Source: Limnohabitans sp. T6-5 (GTDB taxonomy: Bacteria > Pseudomonadota > Gammaproteobacteria > Burkholderiales > Burkholderiaceae_C). Taken from it: a DNA stretch of 64,000 nt. The position numbers and the translations under genes were made by a program. Below the pieces are notes generated by a model. It saw only the letters and a list, made by a program, of their open reading frames with translations. It was not told where the DNA came from and did not search any database. This document shows positions 19,466 to 28,664 of this stretch, in pieces; the stretch's first letter is position 1, and each line of letters starts with the position of its first letter. Where the stretch lies: assembly GCF_003063315.1 (NCBI RefSeq), contig NZ_NERV01000002.1, positions 434,001 to 498,000 on the forward strand. Reading direction: 5' to 3'.

Positions 19466-22333
19466 TCACTTGGTCAGCACGAAGCCCTTAAGCTTCGAGA
19501 AGGCAGCTTCGATCAATGCTTTTTGCTGGTCCTGGTGCAGGTGTGAGTAACCCACCGCTGGCGATGCGGACGCTGCGCGACCGGCATAACCGAGTTTCTG
19601 ACCTTCGAGCATGTTCTCGTGGATGTTGTGCTGAATGAAGAACCAGGCACCCTGGTTCTGGGGTTCGTCCTGGCACCACACGATGTCGGTTGCGTTGGAG
19701 TACTTCTTGATCTCGGCAGCGAACGCCTTGTGCGGGAACGGATAGAGCTGTTCCACACGGATGATCGCCACATCGTCAAGGCCCTTGGCTTCACGGTGCT
19801 TGACCAGGTCGTAATAGACCTTGCCCGAGCAAGCGACAACGCGCTTGACCTTATCGGCCTTGATGTCCTTGGTTTCAGCGATCACGGTCTGGAAGCTGCC
19901 CTTGGTGAACTCGGACACCGGCGATGTGGCGTCTTTGTTGCGCAGCAGTGACTTGGGCGTGAAGATGACCAGCGGCTTGCGCAGGTCACGCACCATCTGG
20001 CGACGCAGCACATGGAAGATCTGGCTGGCCGTTGTGGGCTGCACGATCTGCATGTTGGTGTCGGCAGCCAGCTGCATGAAGCGCTCAACGCGGGCCGAGC
20101 TGTGCTCTGGGCCTTGACCTTCGTAGCCGTGTGGCAGCATCAGCGTCAGGCCGTTGACGCGGCCCCACTTGACTTCACCGGAGGCGATGAACTGGTCGAT
20201 GACCACCTGTGCGCCGTTGGCAAAATCGCCGAACTGGGCTTCCCAGACCACCAAAGTGCTCGGGTCGTTCGAGGCGTAGCCGTATTCAAAGCCAAGCACG
20301 GCTTCTTCAGACAGGATCGAATCGATGACGACGAACGGTGCCTGCTTGTCCGAGACGTTTTGCAGGGCCACGTACGTGCCGGTGTCCCACTTCTCACGTT
20401 TTTGATCGTGAATCACGGCGTGGCGGTGCGTGAACGTGCCACGACCGCAGTCTTCACCCGACAAACGCACAGGGTAGCCGCTGGCCACCAAGGATGCGAA
20501 AGCCATGTGCTCGCCCATGCCCCAGTCTACTGGCGTGTCGCCACGGCCCATGGCTGCGCGGTCGTCATAAACCTTCTTGACCAGCTGGTGCGGTGTGACC
20601 GACTCAGGAATGGTGGTGATCTTCTCGGCCAGACGTTTCCAGTCGGCCAATGGGATGGACGTGTCACCGGCGTCGGTCCACTTCTTGCCCATGTAAGGCG
20701 CCCAGTCCACGGTGAACTTGGTTTTGAAGTTGGTCAGCACAGGCTCGGTTGTGTTCTTGCCTGCGTCCAAAGCAGCGCGGTAAGCCTTGACCATGTCGTC
20801 GCCCAGGGTTTCGCCCAGACCTTGTGTGGCCAATTTGTCGGCAAACAACTTGCGGGTGCCAGGATGTGCGCTGATTTTCTTGTACATCAGCGGCTGGGTC
20901 AGCGCAGGGGTGTCCTGCTCGTTGTGGCCCAGCTTGCGGAAGCAGACCACGTCCAGCACCACGTCCTTGCGGAAGGTCATGCGGTACTCAAGTGCCAGCT
21001 GGGTGGCCAGCACGACCGATTCGGGATCGTCACCGTTGACGTGCAGCACGGGCGCTTCGACCATCTTGACGATGTCGGTGCAGAACACGCTCGAGCGCAT
21101 GTCGCGGGGGTCAGAGGTGGTGAAACCGATCTGGTTATTGATGATGATGTGGACGGTGCCGCCTGTGGAATAACCACGGGTCTGGGCCAGTGCCAGGGTT
21201 TCCTGGTTCACGCCCTGGCCGCCGAAAGCGGAGTCACCGTGCACCAGCACTGGCAGCACTTGCTGGCCCAGCGGGTCGTTGCGGCGGTCCATGCGTGCGC
21301 GCACGGAGCCTTCCACCACGGGGTTCACGATTTCCAGGTGCGAGGGGTTAAACGCCAGCGACAGGTGAACGGGGCCACCGGCCGTGTTCACGTCGGAGCT
21401 GAAGCCCTGGTGGTATTTCACGTCACCGGCAGGCAGGTCTTCAGGGGCGGTGTGGTCGAACTCGGCAAACAGGTCAGCAGGCAGCTTGCCCATGGTATTG
21501 ACCAGCACGTTCAGACGGCCACGGTGAGCCATGCCGATCACGACTTCCTGCACGCCTTTGAGGCCCGCTTGCTGGATCAGTTCGTCCATCGCGGCGATGA
21601 AGCTCTCGCCGCCTTCGAGCGAGAAACGCTTTTGACCCACGTATTTGGTGTGCAAGTAGCGCTCCAGGCCTTCGGCTGCGGTCAGGCGGTCGAGGATCTG
21701 CTTTTTCTTGTCAGCGCCAAAGTTCGGCTTGCTGCGGATGCTTTCCAGCTTTTGCTGCCACCAGCGCTTTTCAGCCTGCTCGGTGGTGTACATGTACTCG
21801 GCGCCGATCGTGCCGCAGTAGGTTTCGCGCAGCGCATTGAGCAACTCGCGCAAGGACATGTTGTTCTTGCCGAAGAAGGTGTTGCTGGTGTCAAACACCG
21901 TTTCCTGGTCAGCGTCGGTGAAGCCAAAGAAAGCAGGATCGAGGTCAGGGATGTTGGGGCGCTCGGTGCGCTTGAGCGGGTCCAGATCGGCCCAGCGCTG
22001 GCCGACGTTGCGGTAAGCGGCGATCAGCTGCTGCACAGCGGTACGCTTGCGGCCCATTTCGACGTTTTCGCTGGCCATGACGACCTTGGTGCCGCCTGCT
22101 TTGGCGCGCTCTGCGAAAGCGTTGATAACGGGCATGTGAGGCACGTCTTTGGCATTGGAGCCGTCAACTGCGGGGACATGCTGGAGGGCGTCGAAGTATT
22201 CGCGCCAGGAGTCGGGCACGCTGCCTGGGTTGGCCAGGTAGTTTTCATACATCTCTTCGACGTACGGGCCGTTACCTCCGAAAAGGTGGGTGTTGCCTGA
22301 ATAGGCAGCGTAGACGGAATTTGTCTCGCTCAT
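19466..22333 (-). CDS. sucA: 2-oxoglutarate dehydrogenase E1 component
   Basis: A 955-residue thiamine-diphosphate enzyme that decarboxylates 2-oxoglutarate and passes the succinyl group to SucB. The N-terminal E2-binding segment contains YAAYSGNTHLFGGNGPYVEEMY, the active site has GMAHRGRLNVLVN, and the diphosphate-binding region has GDSAFGGQGVNQE and FRKLGHNEQDTPALTQP. The C-terminal pyrimidine-binding domain includes EYGYASNDP and PHGYEGQGPEHSSARVER. Length is as usual. The ATG follows GGAGGT at ten bases, with a small hairpin immediately before that site. Confidence 0.97.
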   Translation of the reverse strand: MSETNSVYAAYSGNTHLFGGNGPYVEEMYENYLANPGSVPDSWREYFDALQHVPAVDGSNAKDVPHMPVINAFAERAKAGGTKVVMASENVEMGRKRTAVQQLIAAYRNVGQRWADLDPLKRTERPNIPDLDPAFFGFTDADQETVFDTSNTFFGKNNMSLRELLNALRETYCGTIGAEYMYTTEQAEKRWWQQKLESIRSKPNFGADKKKQILDRLTAAEGLERYLHTKYVGQKRFSLEGGESFIAAMDELIQQAGLKGVQEVVIGMAHRGRLNVLVNTMGKLPADLFAEFDHTAPEDLPAGDVKYHQGFSSDVNTAGGPVHLSLAFNPSHLEIVNPVVEGSVRARMDRRNDPLGQQVLPVLVHGDSAFGGQGVNQETLALAQTRGYSTGGTVHIIINNQIGFTTSDPRDMRSSVFCTDIVKMVEAPVLHVNGDDPESVVLATQLALEYRMTFRKDVVLDVVCFRKLGHNEQDTPALTQPLMYKKISAHPGTRKLFADKLATQGLGETLGDDMVKAYRAALDAGKNTTEPVLTNFKTKFTVDWAPYMGKKWTDAGDTSIPLADWKRLAEKITTIPESVTPHQLVKKVYDDRAAMGRGDTPVDWGMGEHMAFASLVASGYPVRLSGEDCGRGTFTHRHAVIHDQKREKWDTGTYVALQNVSDKQAPFVVIDSILSEEAVLGFEYGYASNDPSTLVVWEAQFGDFANGAQVVIDQFIASGEVKWGRVNGLTLMLPHGYEGQGPEHSSARVERFMQLAADTNMQIVQPTTASQIFHVLRRQMVRDLRKPLVIFTPKSLLRNKDATSPVSEFTKGSFQTVIAETKDIKADKVKRVVACSGKVYYDLVKHREAKGLDDVAIIRVEQLYPFPHKAFAAEIKKYSNATDIVWCQDEPQNQGAWFFIQHNIHENMLEGQKLGYAGRAASASPAVGYSHLHQDQQKALIEAAFSKLKGFVLTK

Positions 22334-22342
22334 TTTTCGCTG

Positions 22343-22365
22343 ACCTCCGTTTCCCTCTGGGAAAC
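22343..22365 (-). promoter_or_regulatory. Hairpin abutting the sucA ribosome binding site
   Basis: On the minus strand GTTTCCC - AGA - GGGAAAC (22349-22365) is followed without gap by the strong ribosome site GGAGGT (22343-22348). A stem of seven pairs so close to the site could affect translation initiation or mRNA stability of sucA. Confidence 0.45.
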
Positions 22366-22507
22366 ATAAGTTGGTTGAGTATTACCTTCCGCGACACGGC
22401 TTGACCGGTTGGCGGATGCGACTGTGGCTAAGGAAGGGCCTGAGTAACTTTCGCATTGTGCCATGGGTTCACCGATATCAAACTTACAGGTTCAAGAAGT
22501 GCCGATG

Positions 22508-22534
22508 AAAAAAGACCCCGCCATAGGCGGGGTC
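22508..22534 (-). terminator. Rho-independent terminator after prpE
   Basis: On the minus strand a nine-pair stem GACCCCGCC - TAT - GGCGGGGTC is followed by TTTTTT, ten bases after the prpE stop. The remaining 22366-22507 region holds the sucA upstream region; no clear sigma-70 promoter was found in it. Confidence 0.9.
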
Positions 22535-22542
22535 TGTGGTCA

Positions 22543-24441
22543 TCAGCCCTTGATCAATTCGACGATCTGCTGCAATGCAGCGGGATCGTCCATCGTGGTC
22601 AGATCGCCAGGATCACGACCTTCGGCCACAGCCTGGATGGCACGACGCAGCAGTTTGCCGCTGCGTGTCTTGGGCAAAGCCGAGACAAAGAACACACGCG
22701 ATGGACGGGCCACAGCGCCGAGCTGCGAATCCACCACTTTCATGACTTCGCCTTCCAGCTTGAGACGTGCCGCAGCATCGGTCAGTCCAGATGTGTCTTT
22801 GGCGATGGCAAAAGCCATGGCCACTTGACCTTTGAGCTGATCGGCCACACCGACCACCGCCACTTCGGCCACGTTGGGGTGGCTGGAAATGCTTTCTTCG
22901 ATCTCGCGGGTGCCCAGACGGTGACCGGCCACGTTGATCACGTCGTCGGTGCGACCCAGAATGAAGAAGTAACCGTCTTCGTCGCGCACCGCCCAGTCAA
23001 AAGTGCTGTAGACCAGCTTGTTGGGCACGGTTTTCCAGTAAGTCTTGACGAAACGGTCGTCGTCACCCCAAATGGTTTGCAGGTTGCCGGGAGGCAGCGG
23101 GCCTTCGATGGTCAACACGCCCTTCTGGTTGGCGCCGGTCAGCTCTTCACCCGTCTGGTCGTCGACCAGCTTGACGTTGTAACCGTAGATGGCTTTGCCG
23201 GGCGAGCCGAACTTGCTCGGTGCTTTTTCCACGCCATTGCAGATGCTCAAAATCGGCCAGCCGGTTTCGGTCTGCCAGTAGTTGTCGATGATCGGCTTGC
23301 CGTTCAGGCCTTCGGAAATCCACTTGGCGGTGGGCTCGTCCAGTGGCTCGCCTGCCAGGAACAGCGCTTGCAAGCTGGACAGATCGTATTTGGTGAGCAG
23401 CGCGGGGTCTTGCTTTTTCAGCACACGGATGGCCGTGGGTGCACTGAACATCACGTTGACCTTGTATTTCTCAACCAGGCTCCACCAGATGCCACCGTCA
23501 GGACGGATGGGCAGGCCTTCGTACATGATGGTGGCCATGCCGCCGATCAGTGGGCCATAAATGATGTAGCTGTGGCCCACGACCCAGCCAATGTCGCTGG
23601 TACAGAAGAATGTGCCACCAGGTTTGCCCTGGAAGATGTGCGGCATGCTGGCGGCCAGTGCCACGGTGTAGCCGCCTGTGTCGCGCTGCACGCCTTTGGG
23701 CTTGCCGGTGGTGCCAGATGTGTAAAGCGTGTAGCTCGAGTGGGTGGCATCGACCCACTCGCAAGGCACCACAGTATCCATGTGCTTGGCGCGTTCGGTG
23801 GCGTAATCCACATCGCGACCTGCCACGGGTGTGAATGGGGCCAGTTTGCGGTCGACCATGATCACGTTGGCAGGCTTGTGAGCCGACAGCTTGATGGCTT
23901 CGTCGAGCAGCGGCTTGTAAGGCACGCCCTTGCCGCCACGCGATCCTGCGTCGGCGCTGATGATGACCTTGGGCGAAGCGTCTTCAATGCGGGTGGCCAG
24001 TGAGTGCGAGGCAAAACCGCCAAACACCACCGAGTGGATGGCCCCCAGGCGCACGCAAGCCAGCATGGCGAACGCGGCCTCAGCGATCATGGGCATGTAA
24101 ATCAGCACACGGTCGCCCTTGACCACGCCCAGGTCTTGCAAGATGGCGGCCATGCGTTGCACTTCGGCATGCAGGTCACGGAAGGTGTAAGTTTTTTCCT
24201 GATCGGTTTCGGTCGAAACAAAGATCAATGCAGGCTGGTCAGCACGCTCGGCCAGGTGGCGGTCCACGGCGTTGTGGCACAGGTTGGTTTGACCACCCAC
24301 GAACCATTTGGCAAACGGCGGGTTGCTGTAATCGCAGATTTGCTGCGGCTGGACTTTCCAGTCCACCAATTTGGCCTGCTCGGCCCAGAATGCGTCGCGG
24401 TCGTTGATCGAGCGTGCGTGAAAGTCAGCAAAGCTGGCCAT
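22543..24441 (-). CDS. prpE: Propionate--CoA ligase (PrpE-type acyl-CoA synthetase)
   Basis: A 632-residue AMP-forming acyl-CoA synthetase. The adenylate signature is YTLYTSGTTGKPKGVQRDTGG (quoted in part as TSGTTGKPKG), motif A5 is NYWQTETGWP, A7-A8 is YFFILGRTDDVINVAGHRLG, and the catalytic Lys that is acetylated for control is in LPKTRSGKLLRR. The N-terminal block ICDYSNPPFAKWFVGG...TNLCHNAVDRH is that of PrpE rather than of Acs, so propionate is the likelier substrate, though acetate cannot be excluded. It is monocistronic, with its own terminator. Confidence 0.85.
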   Translation of the reverse strand: MASFADFHARSINDRDAFWAEQAKLVDWKVQPQQICDYSNPPFAKWFVGGQTNLCHNAVDRHLAERADQPALIFVSTETDQEKTYTFRDLHAEVQRMAAILQDLGVVKGDRVLIYMPMIAEAAFAMLACVRLGAIHSVVFGGFASHSLATRIEDASPKVIISADAGSRGGKGVPYKPLLDEAIKLSAHKPANVIMVDRKLAPFTPVAGRDVDYATERAKHMDTVVPCEWVDATHSSYTLYTSGTTGKPKGVQRDTGGYTVALAASMPHIFQGKPGGTFFCTSDIGWVVGHSYIIYGPLIGGMATIMYEGLPIRPDGGIWWSLVEKYKVNVMFSAPTAIRVLKKQDPALLTKYDLSSLQALFLAGEPLDEPTAKWISEGLNGKPIIDNYWQTETGWPILSICNGVEKAPSKFGSPGKAIYGYNVKLVDDQTGEELTGANQKGVLTIEGPLPPGNLQTIWGDDDRFVKTYWKTVPNKLVYSTFDWAVRDEDGYFFILGRTDDVINVAGHRLGTREIEESISSHPNVAEVAVVGVADQLKGQVAMAFAIAKDTSGLTDAAARLKLEGEVMKVVDSQLGAVARPSRVFFVSALPKTRSGKLLRRAIQAVAEGRDPGDLTTMDDPAALQQIVELIKG

Positions 24442-24477
24442 GAAGGTCTCCTGAATACCGAAAAAATGAATCCATCA

Positions 24478-24544
24478 AGTGGGGTCACTGGAAACCCGAC
24501 ACCCCACTCTTCTGAATTCATAATTATGGGCAAAGGACTTGCAA
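24478..24544 (-). promoter_or_regulatory. Possible prpE promoter and leader hairpin
   Basis: On the minus strand TTGCAA (24539-24544) and TATGAA (24517-24522) are spaced by 16 bp, a weak sigma-70 match. Downstream in the leader the arms AGTGGGGT and ACCCCACT (24501-24508 and 24478-24485) can pair across a 15-base loop. Either may be fortuitous. Confidence 0.3.
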
Positions 24545-24598
24545 CAAGCTGACTTTGTCAGTCACAAGACTGTGACCCACAAAGTTTGCCGTGCCCCA

Positions 24599-25204
24599 TC
24601 ATTTGAACAAGCTTTGCAGCAATTTGAAGTCCGGGTGTTCCGCGCTGCGAATCCATTCAAAGGCCAGCATCTCTGCGGTCACCAGCTCGGCCCCAGCCCC
24701 TGCAAGACGGTCATACGCTGCATCACGGTTGCGTTCGGTGCGTGAACTGCAGGCATCGGTCACGACCCAGACCTCAAACTCGTCTTCCAGCAAATCCAAT
24801 GCGGTTTGCATGAGGCAAATGTGGGCTTCACACCCTGCCAGCACAATGCTTTTGCGCTCCTGAGCTGCGGCCTGGGGCTTTTGCAAATGGCGCGGCAAGC
24901 TGCGGGCATTGCCGCGGGGCGCTTGGGGGGGCCCAGGTTGCAGCCATTCACCCAAGCCCTCTTCCACCGCACTGAACTGCATCTTGGCCAACACTTGGCG
25001 GCAATGCATTCGCATCTCCGGGGGCAACTCGCCCAAGCGTGAAGGGTTTTGCTCTGTTCCCCAGATCGGCACATCCAAAGCCGCCGCCAACTCGGCCAGC
25101 TTGGCAGCATTGGCCCACACACTTTCAGCGTCGAACATCACAGGCTTGAGCTTGGGCTGCAAATCCACCAACACCAACTGGCATTCTTCAACATCAATCA
25201 ACAT
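24599..25204 (-). CDS. Isochorismatase-family cysteine hydrolase
   Basis: A 201-residue hydrolase of the isochorismatase/YcaC superfamily. The catalytic Asp is in CQLVLVDLQPKL near the N-terminus, the Lys is probably that of VLAKMQFSAVEE, and the nucleophilic Cys is in VLAGCEAHICLMQTALDL. The TEQNPSRLG segment is close to the TEQNP motif of the family. Substrate is unknown (amide or isochorismate-like compounds). The ATG at 25204 gives a typical N-terminus MLIDVEECQLVLVDLQ; a longer reading from 25321 adds 39 residues that do not match the family. Divergent from the NlpC/P60 gene. Confidence 0.8.
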   Translation of the reverse strand: MLIDVEECQLVLVDLQPKLKPVMFDAESVWANAAKLAELAAALDVPIWGTEQNPSRLGELPPEMRMHCRQVLAKMQFSAVEEGLGEWLQPGPPQAPRGNARSLPRHLQKPQAAAQERKSIVLAGCEAHICLMQTALDLLEDEFEVWVVTDACSSRTERNRDAAYDRLAGAGAELVTAEMLAFEWIRSAEHPDFKLLQSLFK

Positions 25205-25326
25205 AAAACCCCCATCTTTGATGGCCAGATTGTCGCAGGCGCCCACTACACCGTATTTTCTGACCCCCTCAAGCAAATCCAGCGTGCATTGATTGCCGTT
25301 GAGAACATCCGTTATGCTCAAAGCTT

Positions 25327-25878
25327 ATGCGTTGGTTCACCCTGTTACTTTTCTGGCTTTCTTTGTCTTCGGGCGCCTTGGCCGCGCCTCAAGACGACGA
25401 GGCCCTCAAATCCTTGGTGGACAAGGGTTTGGTGTCGCAATTGACAGACCATCTCTACAACGCCAAAGACACCGCGAGTGATCAAGCCACAGGCCTGATC
25501 ACTCAAGCCATGGACTTGCTGGGCGTGCCTTACCGGCGCGGTGGCAGCAGCGAAACCTCGGGATTTGATTGCAGCGGCTTCGTGCGCCATCTCTATGAAA
25601 AATCTGTGGGCCAGCTTTTGCCACGGCGCGCCGAAGAACAAGCGCGCAGCACCGACGTGATTGACCGCAGTGAACTGCAACCCGGCGATCTGGTGTTTTT
25701 CAACACCATGAAGCGCGCCTTCAGCCATGTTGGCATCTACATCGGCGATGGCAAATTCATCCATTCGCCCAGGTCGGGTAAATCCGTCAAAGTGGACGAC
25801 ATGCGCAGTGCCTATTGGCAAAACCGCTTCAACGGCGCCCGCAGGGTGCCGCTGGACGCAGAATCATCCAAACCATGA
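25327..25878 (+). CDS. Secreted NlpC/P60-family peptidoglycan peptidase
   Basis: A 183-residue exported cysteine peptidase likely to cut peptidoglycan stem peptides. A signal peptide covers about residues 1-20 (LLLFWLSLSSGALA). The NlpC/P60 domain has the catalytic Cys in GFDCSGFVRHLY and the catalytic His in AFSHVGIYIGDGKFIHSP; GVPYRRGG is the usual segment before the Cys. The stop overlaps the ATG of the next gene by four bases, so both are probably translated together. Confidence 0.9.
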   Translation: MRWFTLLLFWLSLSSGALAAPQDDEALKSLVDKGLVSQLTDHLYNAKDTASDQATGLITQAMDLLGVPYRRGGSSETSGFDCSGFVRHLYEKSVGQLLPRRAEEQARSTDVIDRSELQPGDLVFFNTMKRAFSHVGIYIGDGKFIHSPRSGKSVKVDDMRSAYWQNRFNGARRVPLDAESSKP

Positions 25879-26579
25879 AGACACAAATCGACCACCTCGT
25901 GGTCATGGCCTCAACACTGGAACAAGGCGTAGCGTGGTGCGAAGCCACCTTGGGCATCACCCCGGCGGCTGGTGGTGAACACGAAAAATACGGCACCCAC
26001 AACCGTTTGTTCAAAATCGCCTCGCCAGCACACCCTCTGGCCTATTTTGAAATCATCGCCATCAACCCCGACGCCCCGGCCCCCAAAGGATCCGTGGCAC
26101 GCTGGTTTGACATGGACGACAAGGCTTTGCAAAAGGCTGTGGCTCAGGAACCGCGTCTGATCACCTTTGTCACCAGCACCGAGGACATCAAGACCGCCCG
26201 CCACACCTTGCGGACCCAGGGCATTGAGCGCGGCCAAATCGTGCACGCCAGCCGCAAAACCAACAAAGGCACACTCAACTGGCAAATCACGGTGCGCGAA
26301 GACGGCGAACGGCTGTTCAATGGCTGTCTGCCCACACTCATCCAATGGGGCAAGCCCGAAGCCACGGACCCCCTGCGCCTGCACCCGCGCAACAGCCTGC
26401 CACGTTCGGGCGTGACACTGCAAAGCATCGCCATCAGCCACCCCAGCGGACCCAAGCTGCAAGCGGCTTACGAAGCCATCGGCCTGAGTGGTATGGCCAT
26501 CGACACCGGCCCCGCCAATTTGGTGGCCACGCTCAAAACACCCAAAGGCCTGGTGCAATTGCAAAGCCTGGGCATTTGA
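25875..26579 (+). CDS. Glyoxalase-like (VOC superfamily) protein
   Basis: A 234-residue protein with an N-terminal vicinal-oxygen-chelate fold of the glyoxalase_3 type: IDHLVVMASTLEQGVAWCEATLGI, then GTHNRLFKI and AYFEIIAINPDAPAP. Proteins of this type are annotated as glyoxalase-like with no proven substrate. The ATG at 25875 overlaps the NlpC/P60 stop; an upstream in-frame start at 25815 would run far into that gene. The C-terminal half (GVTLQSIAISHPSGPKLQ) looks like a second, degenerate VOC module. Confidence 0.78.
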   Translation: MKTQIDHLVVMASTLEQGVAWCEATLGITPAAGGEHEKYGTHNRLFKIASPAHPLAYFEIIAINPDAPAPKGSVARWFDMDDKALQKAVAQEPRLITFVTSTEDIKTARHTLRTQGIERGQIVHASRKTNKGTLNWQITVREDGERLFNGCLPTLIQWGKPEATDPLRLHPRNSLPRSGVTLQSIAISHPSGPKLQAAYEAIGLSGMAIDTGPANLVATLKTPKGLVQLQSLGI

Positions 26580-26595
26580 GTCCCACACAGGCGCT

Positions 26596-27771
26596 TCAGC
26601 CCTGCTCGTCCTTGGGCAATGTGGCCAAGAGCGCCATGCCCGCTGCCATGACCGCCGCCGTCAGCCACAGCGCCCCTCTGAACGTGCCCGTGGCTTGCGC
26701 CATGGCCCCAGCCACCACAGGCGCGATCACCTGCGCGGCGCCGTAACTCAAGGTCAGTCTGGCCATGGCTTTGCCCGGGTTCTGGGGAGCCCGGCGGCCC
26801 ACCAGCGCCAGCGTCAAGCTCACGATGCCAATGAACGTGGCGCCATAGCCGATGGCGCCGCCCAAAGCTGCGGCCATCGAGCCCGACACGGCAGGCAAGA
26901 TCACGGACAGCGTCTGCAAGCCAAAGGCCAGCAGCAAAGCCCGCGTATCGCCCCAGCGCCGCGCCACCTTGTCCCACAAGAACACCGCAGGCATGGCCGC
27001 CAGGCCCACCAGCGCCCAGGCCAAGGCGCCCTGCCCGGCCAAAGCCGGTTCACGCTCCACAATGGCCACAGTGAAAGTGGCACTGATCACAAAGCCCCAA
27101 CCCGCCGCAAAATAGCTGCCCGCCATGGTCAACATCCAGCGGCGCGACACCTTGTTGCTCGCATCGGCTGCGCTGCTGGCTGCGGTTGCAGGCGGCACAG
27201 GCGGCCTCCAAAACCAGGCCGGCACAAAAAACACCAGCCCAATGGCCGCCATCGCCAGCCACTGCGATGACCACAGTGTCCAGATTTTCGAGACGCCCCA
27301 AACCCCGACGGCCGACACCACAATGCCCAGCCCCAGACCAATGAAATGCACCCCCAGCTCAGGCCGCCGCCCTTGGCGCATCAACCAGCCCAGCACCAGC
27401 CCTGCCCCGAGCAACATGCCGGTGGCCCCGCACAACCCGCCCAAATAACGCCACAGCGCCCAGGCTGGCATCCAGGTCGACAAAGCCATGCCAGCCACGG
27501 TGAACAAAGACATCCACAGCCCCATGCTGTAGAGCCGATGCCGCCAACGCACATCATCGATCCAGGCGGCGGCCAGCGCGCCCGAGATGTAGCCCGCGTA
27601 ATTGATGGCCGCCAAAGCGCCCGCACTGGCATCGTTCAGCCCGGTTTGCAATTGCAAGGCGGGCAGCAAAGGGGTGTAGGCAAAACGCGCCAGACCAATG
27701 GTCAGCACCAGACCAAAAATGCCACCGATGATGACTTGCCAGGGTTTGAGGTGCGATGCGTCAGTGCTCAT
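26596..27771 (-). CDS. MFS transporter, YbfB/YjiJ family
   Basis: A 391-residue integral membrane protein with about twelve hydrophobic segments and the family N-terminus IIGGIFGLVLTIGLARFAYTPLLP, which matches the YbfB/YjiJ branch of the major facilitator superfamily. A charged loop with RRWGDTR between helices resembles the MFS signature loop. Substrate is unknown. The ATG at 27771 is chosen because upstream residues are cysteine-rich and not membrane-like. It converges on the glyoxalase-like gene with a 16-bp gap. A 10-bp palindrome CGATATATCG (27778-27787) lies just before the start. Confidence 0.82.
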   Translation of the reverse strand: MSTDASHLKPWQVIIGGIFGLVLTIGLARFAYTPLLPALQLQTGLNDASAGALAAINYAGYISGALAAAWIDDVRWRHRLYSMGLWMSLFTVAGMALSTWMPAWALWRYLGGLCGATGMLLGAGLVLGWLMRQGRRPELGVHFIGLGLGIVVSAVGVWGVSKIWTLWSSQWLAMAAIGLVFFVPAWFWRPPVPPATAASSAADASNKVSRRWMLTMAGSYFAAGWGFVISATFTVAIVEREPALAGQGALAWALVGLAAMPAVFLWDKVARRWGDTRALLLAFGLQTLSVILPAVSGSMAAALGGAIGYGATFIGIVSLTLALVGRRAPQNPGKAMARLTLSYGAAQVIAPVVAGAMAQATGTFRGALWLTAAVMAAGMALLATLPKDEQG

Positions 27772-27944
27772 GTGTTGCGATATATCGTGGCAAACGGCGG
27801 TGGATGCAGCCGCCAGACCGCCGATTGTGAAGCAAGCCGCGCAATGAGTCTGTAGACACCAAGACAGGGCCGTGCCGCCATGACAGCTCGTGTTTCTTAG
27901 GTCGGAGGTCGAAGACTCCGACATGGCAGATACAGCGTGAGCGC

Positions 27945-28439
27945 TTATCGTCGCCCACTGCCCGGTTTGGCAAATTCAGCATCCACCCAGGCCTGCGCAC
28001 TTTGGCGATTGAGCTTGAAACCGGCATCGACCTTGAACTCGGCCAGAGTATCGCCAGAGTCATCCTGCGCACTCAGCACGGCGTAGGGGTTGTCCTCATC
28101 GGGCACGATGCGCAAGAACACAGTCACCCGACTGTCTTTGCCGTTCACGGTCACGCTCTGATTCAGTTGGGCGTGCAGCTGCTGTTCGCTGCGACGCACG
28201 AACTCGCTGGCGGTCTTGACCAAGGTAATGAAAGCCGTTCCGTCCAATGGCTTGGGGTTCTTCTTGTCGCGGCCCATGGTCCAGGGGCCAACCAATGCAG
28301 GCTCGGACTCACCTTGCTTGTACATCGCCACCGCCCAACCGTCGTCATCTTCATTTTTGATGACTTTGGCGGTCCAATGCTCGTCCTGCCACAGGCGGGG
28401 TTCTTGCAGCAGCGGTGTGTCGTGTGTGTCGTCGGTCAT
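27945..28439 (-). CDS. Conserved hypothetical protein
   Basis: A 164-residue soluble acidic protein without signal peptide or membrane segment. It opens with a WTAKVIKNEDDDGWAVAMYK-type beta region and a GPWTMGRDKKNPKPLD loop, and has a hydrophobic strand SRVTVFLRIVPDEDNPYAVL. I do not recognise the family, and no catalytic motif is evident. It stands alone: 173 bp before the MFS start and with the repeat region upstream of its own start. Confidence 0.6.
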   Translation of the reverse strand: MTDDTHDTPLLQEPRLWQDEHWTAKVIKNEDDDGWAVAMYKQGESEPALVGPWTMGRDKKNPKPLDGTAFITLVKTASEFVRRSEQQLHAQLNQSVTVNGKDSRVTVFLRIVPDEDNPYAVLSAQDDSGDTLAEFKVDAGFKLNRQSAQAWVDAEFAKPGSGRR

Positions 28440-28526
28440 GGTTCGTTGGAGAAAAGAGGGATGGCGATCATGCCTTATGCATTCAACCTCTTGAAGTCTT
28501 GATCACCAAGCATGGGAAGATTTTTT

Positions 28527-28620
28527 GTAGGAGCCCACCCCGCGGGCGATTTCATGCATACCGCCAAGGCAAGCCATCGCCCACAGGGTGGGCTCCTACG
28601 AAGACAAAAACATCGCCTGT
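28527..28620. repeat. REP-like palindromic repeat, copy 1
   Basis: Two 23-bp arms, GTAGGAGCCCACCC... at 28527-28549 and ...GGTGGGCTCCTAC at 28577-28599, are nearly complementary around a 27-bp spacer containing ATGCATACCGCCAAGG. A shared tail CATCGCCTGT ends at 28620. Together with copy 2 it fills the 356-bp gap between the genes at 28439 and 28796; nothing else is seen there. Confidence 0.85.
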
Positions 28621-28664
28621 AGAAAATTTTCTCTCGCCAAAACCATTGCCTTGGACGGATTTTT

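Noticed and set aside
20012-22300. A 762-codon open frame on the plus strand
   Set aside because: It lies fully antisense to sucA, which has every expected motif; long antisense frames are common in GC-rich genes, and the translation is His/Val-rich without any domain.
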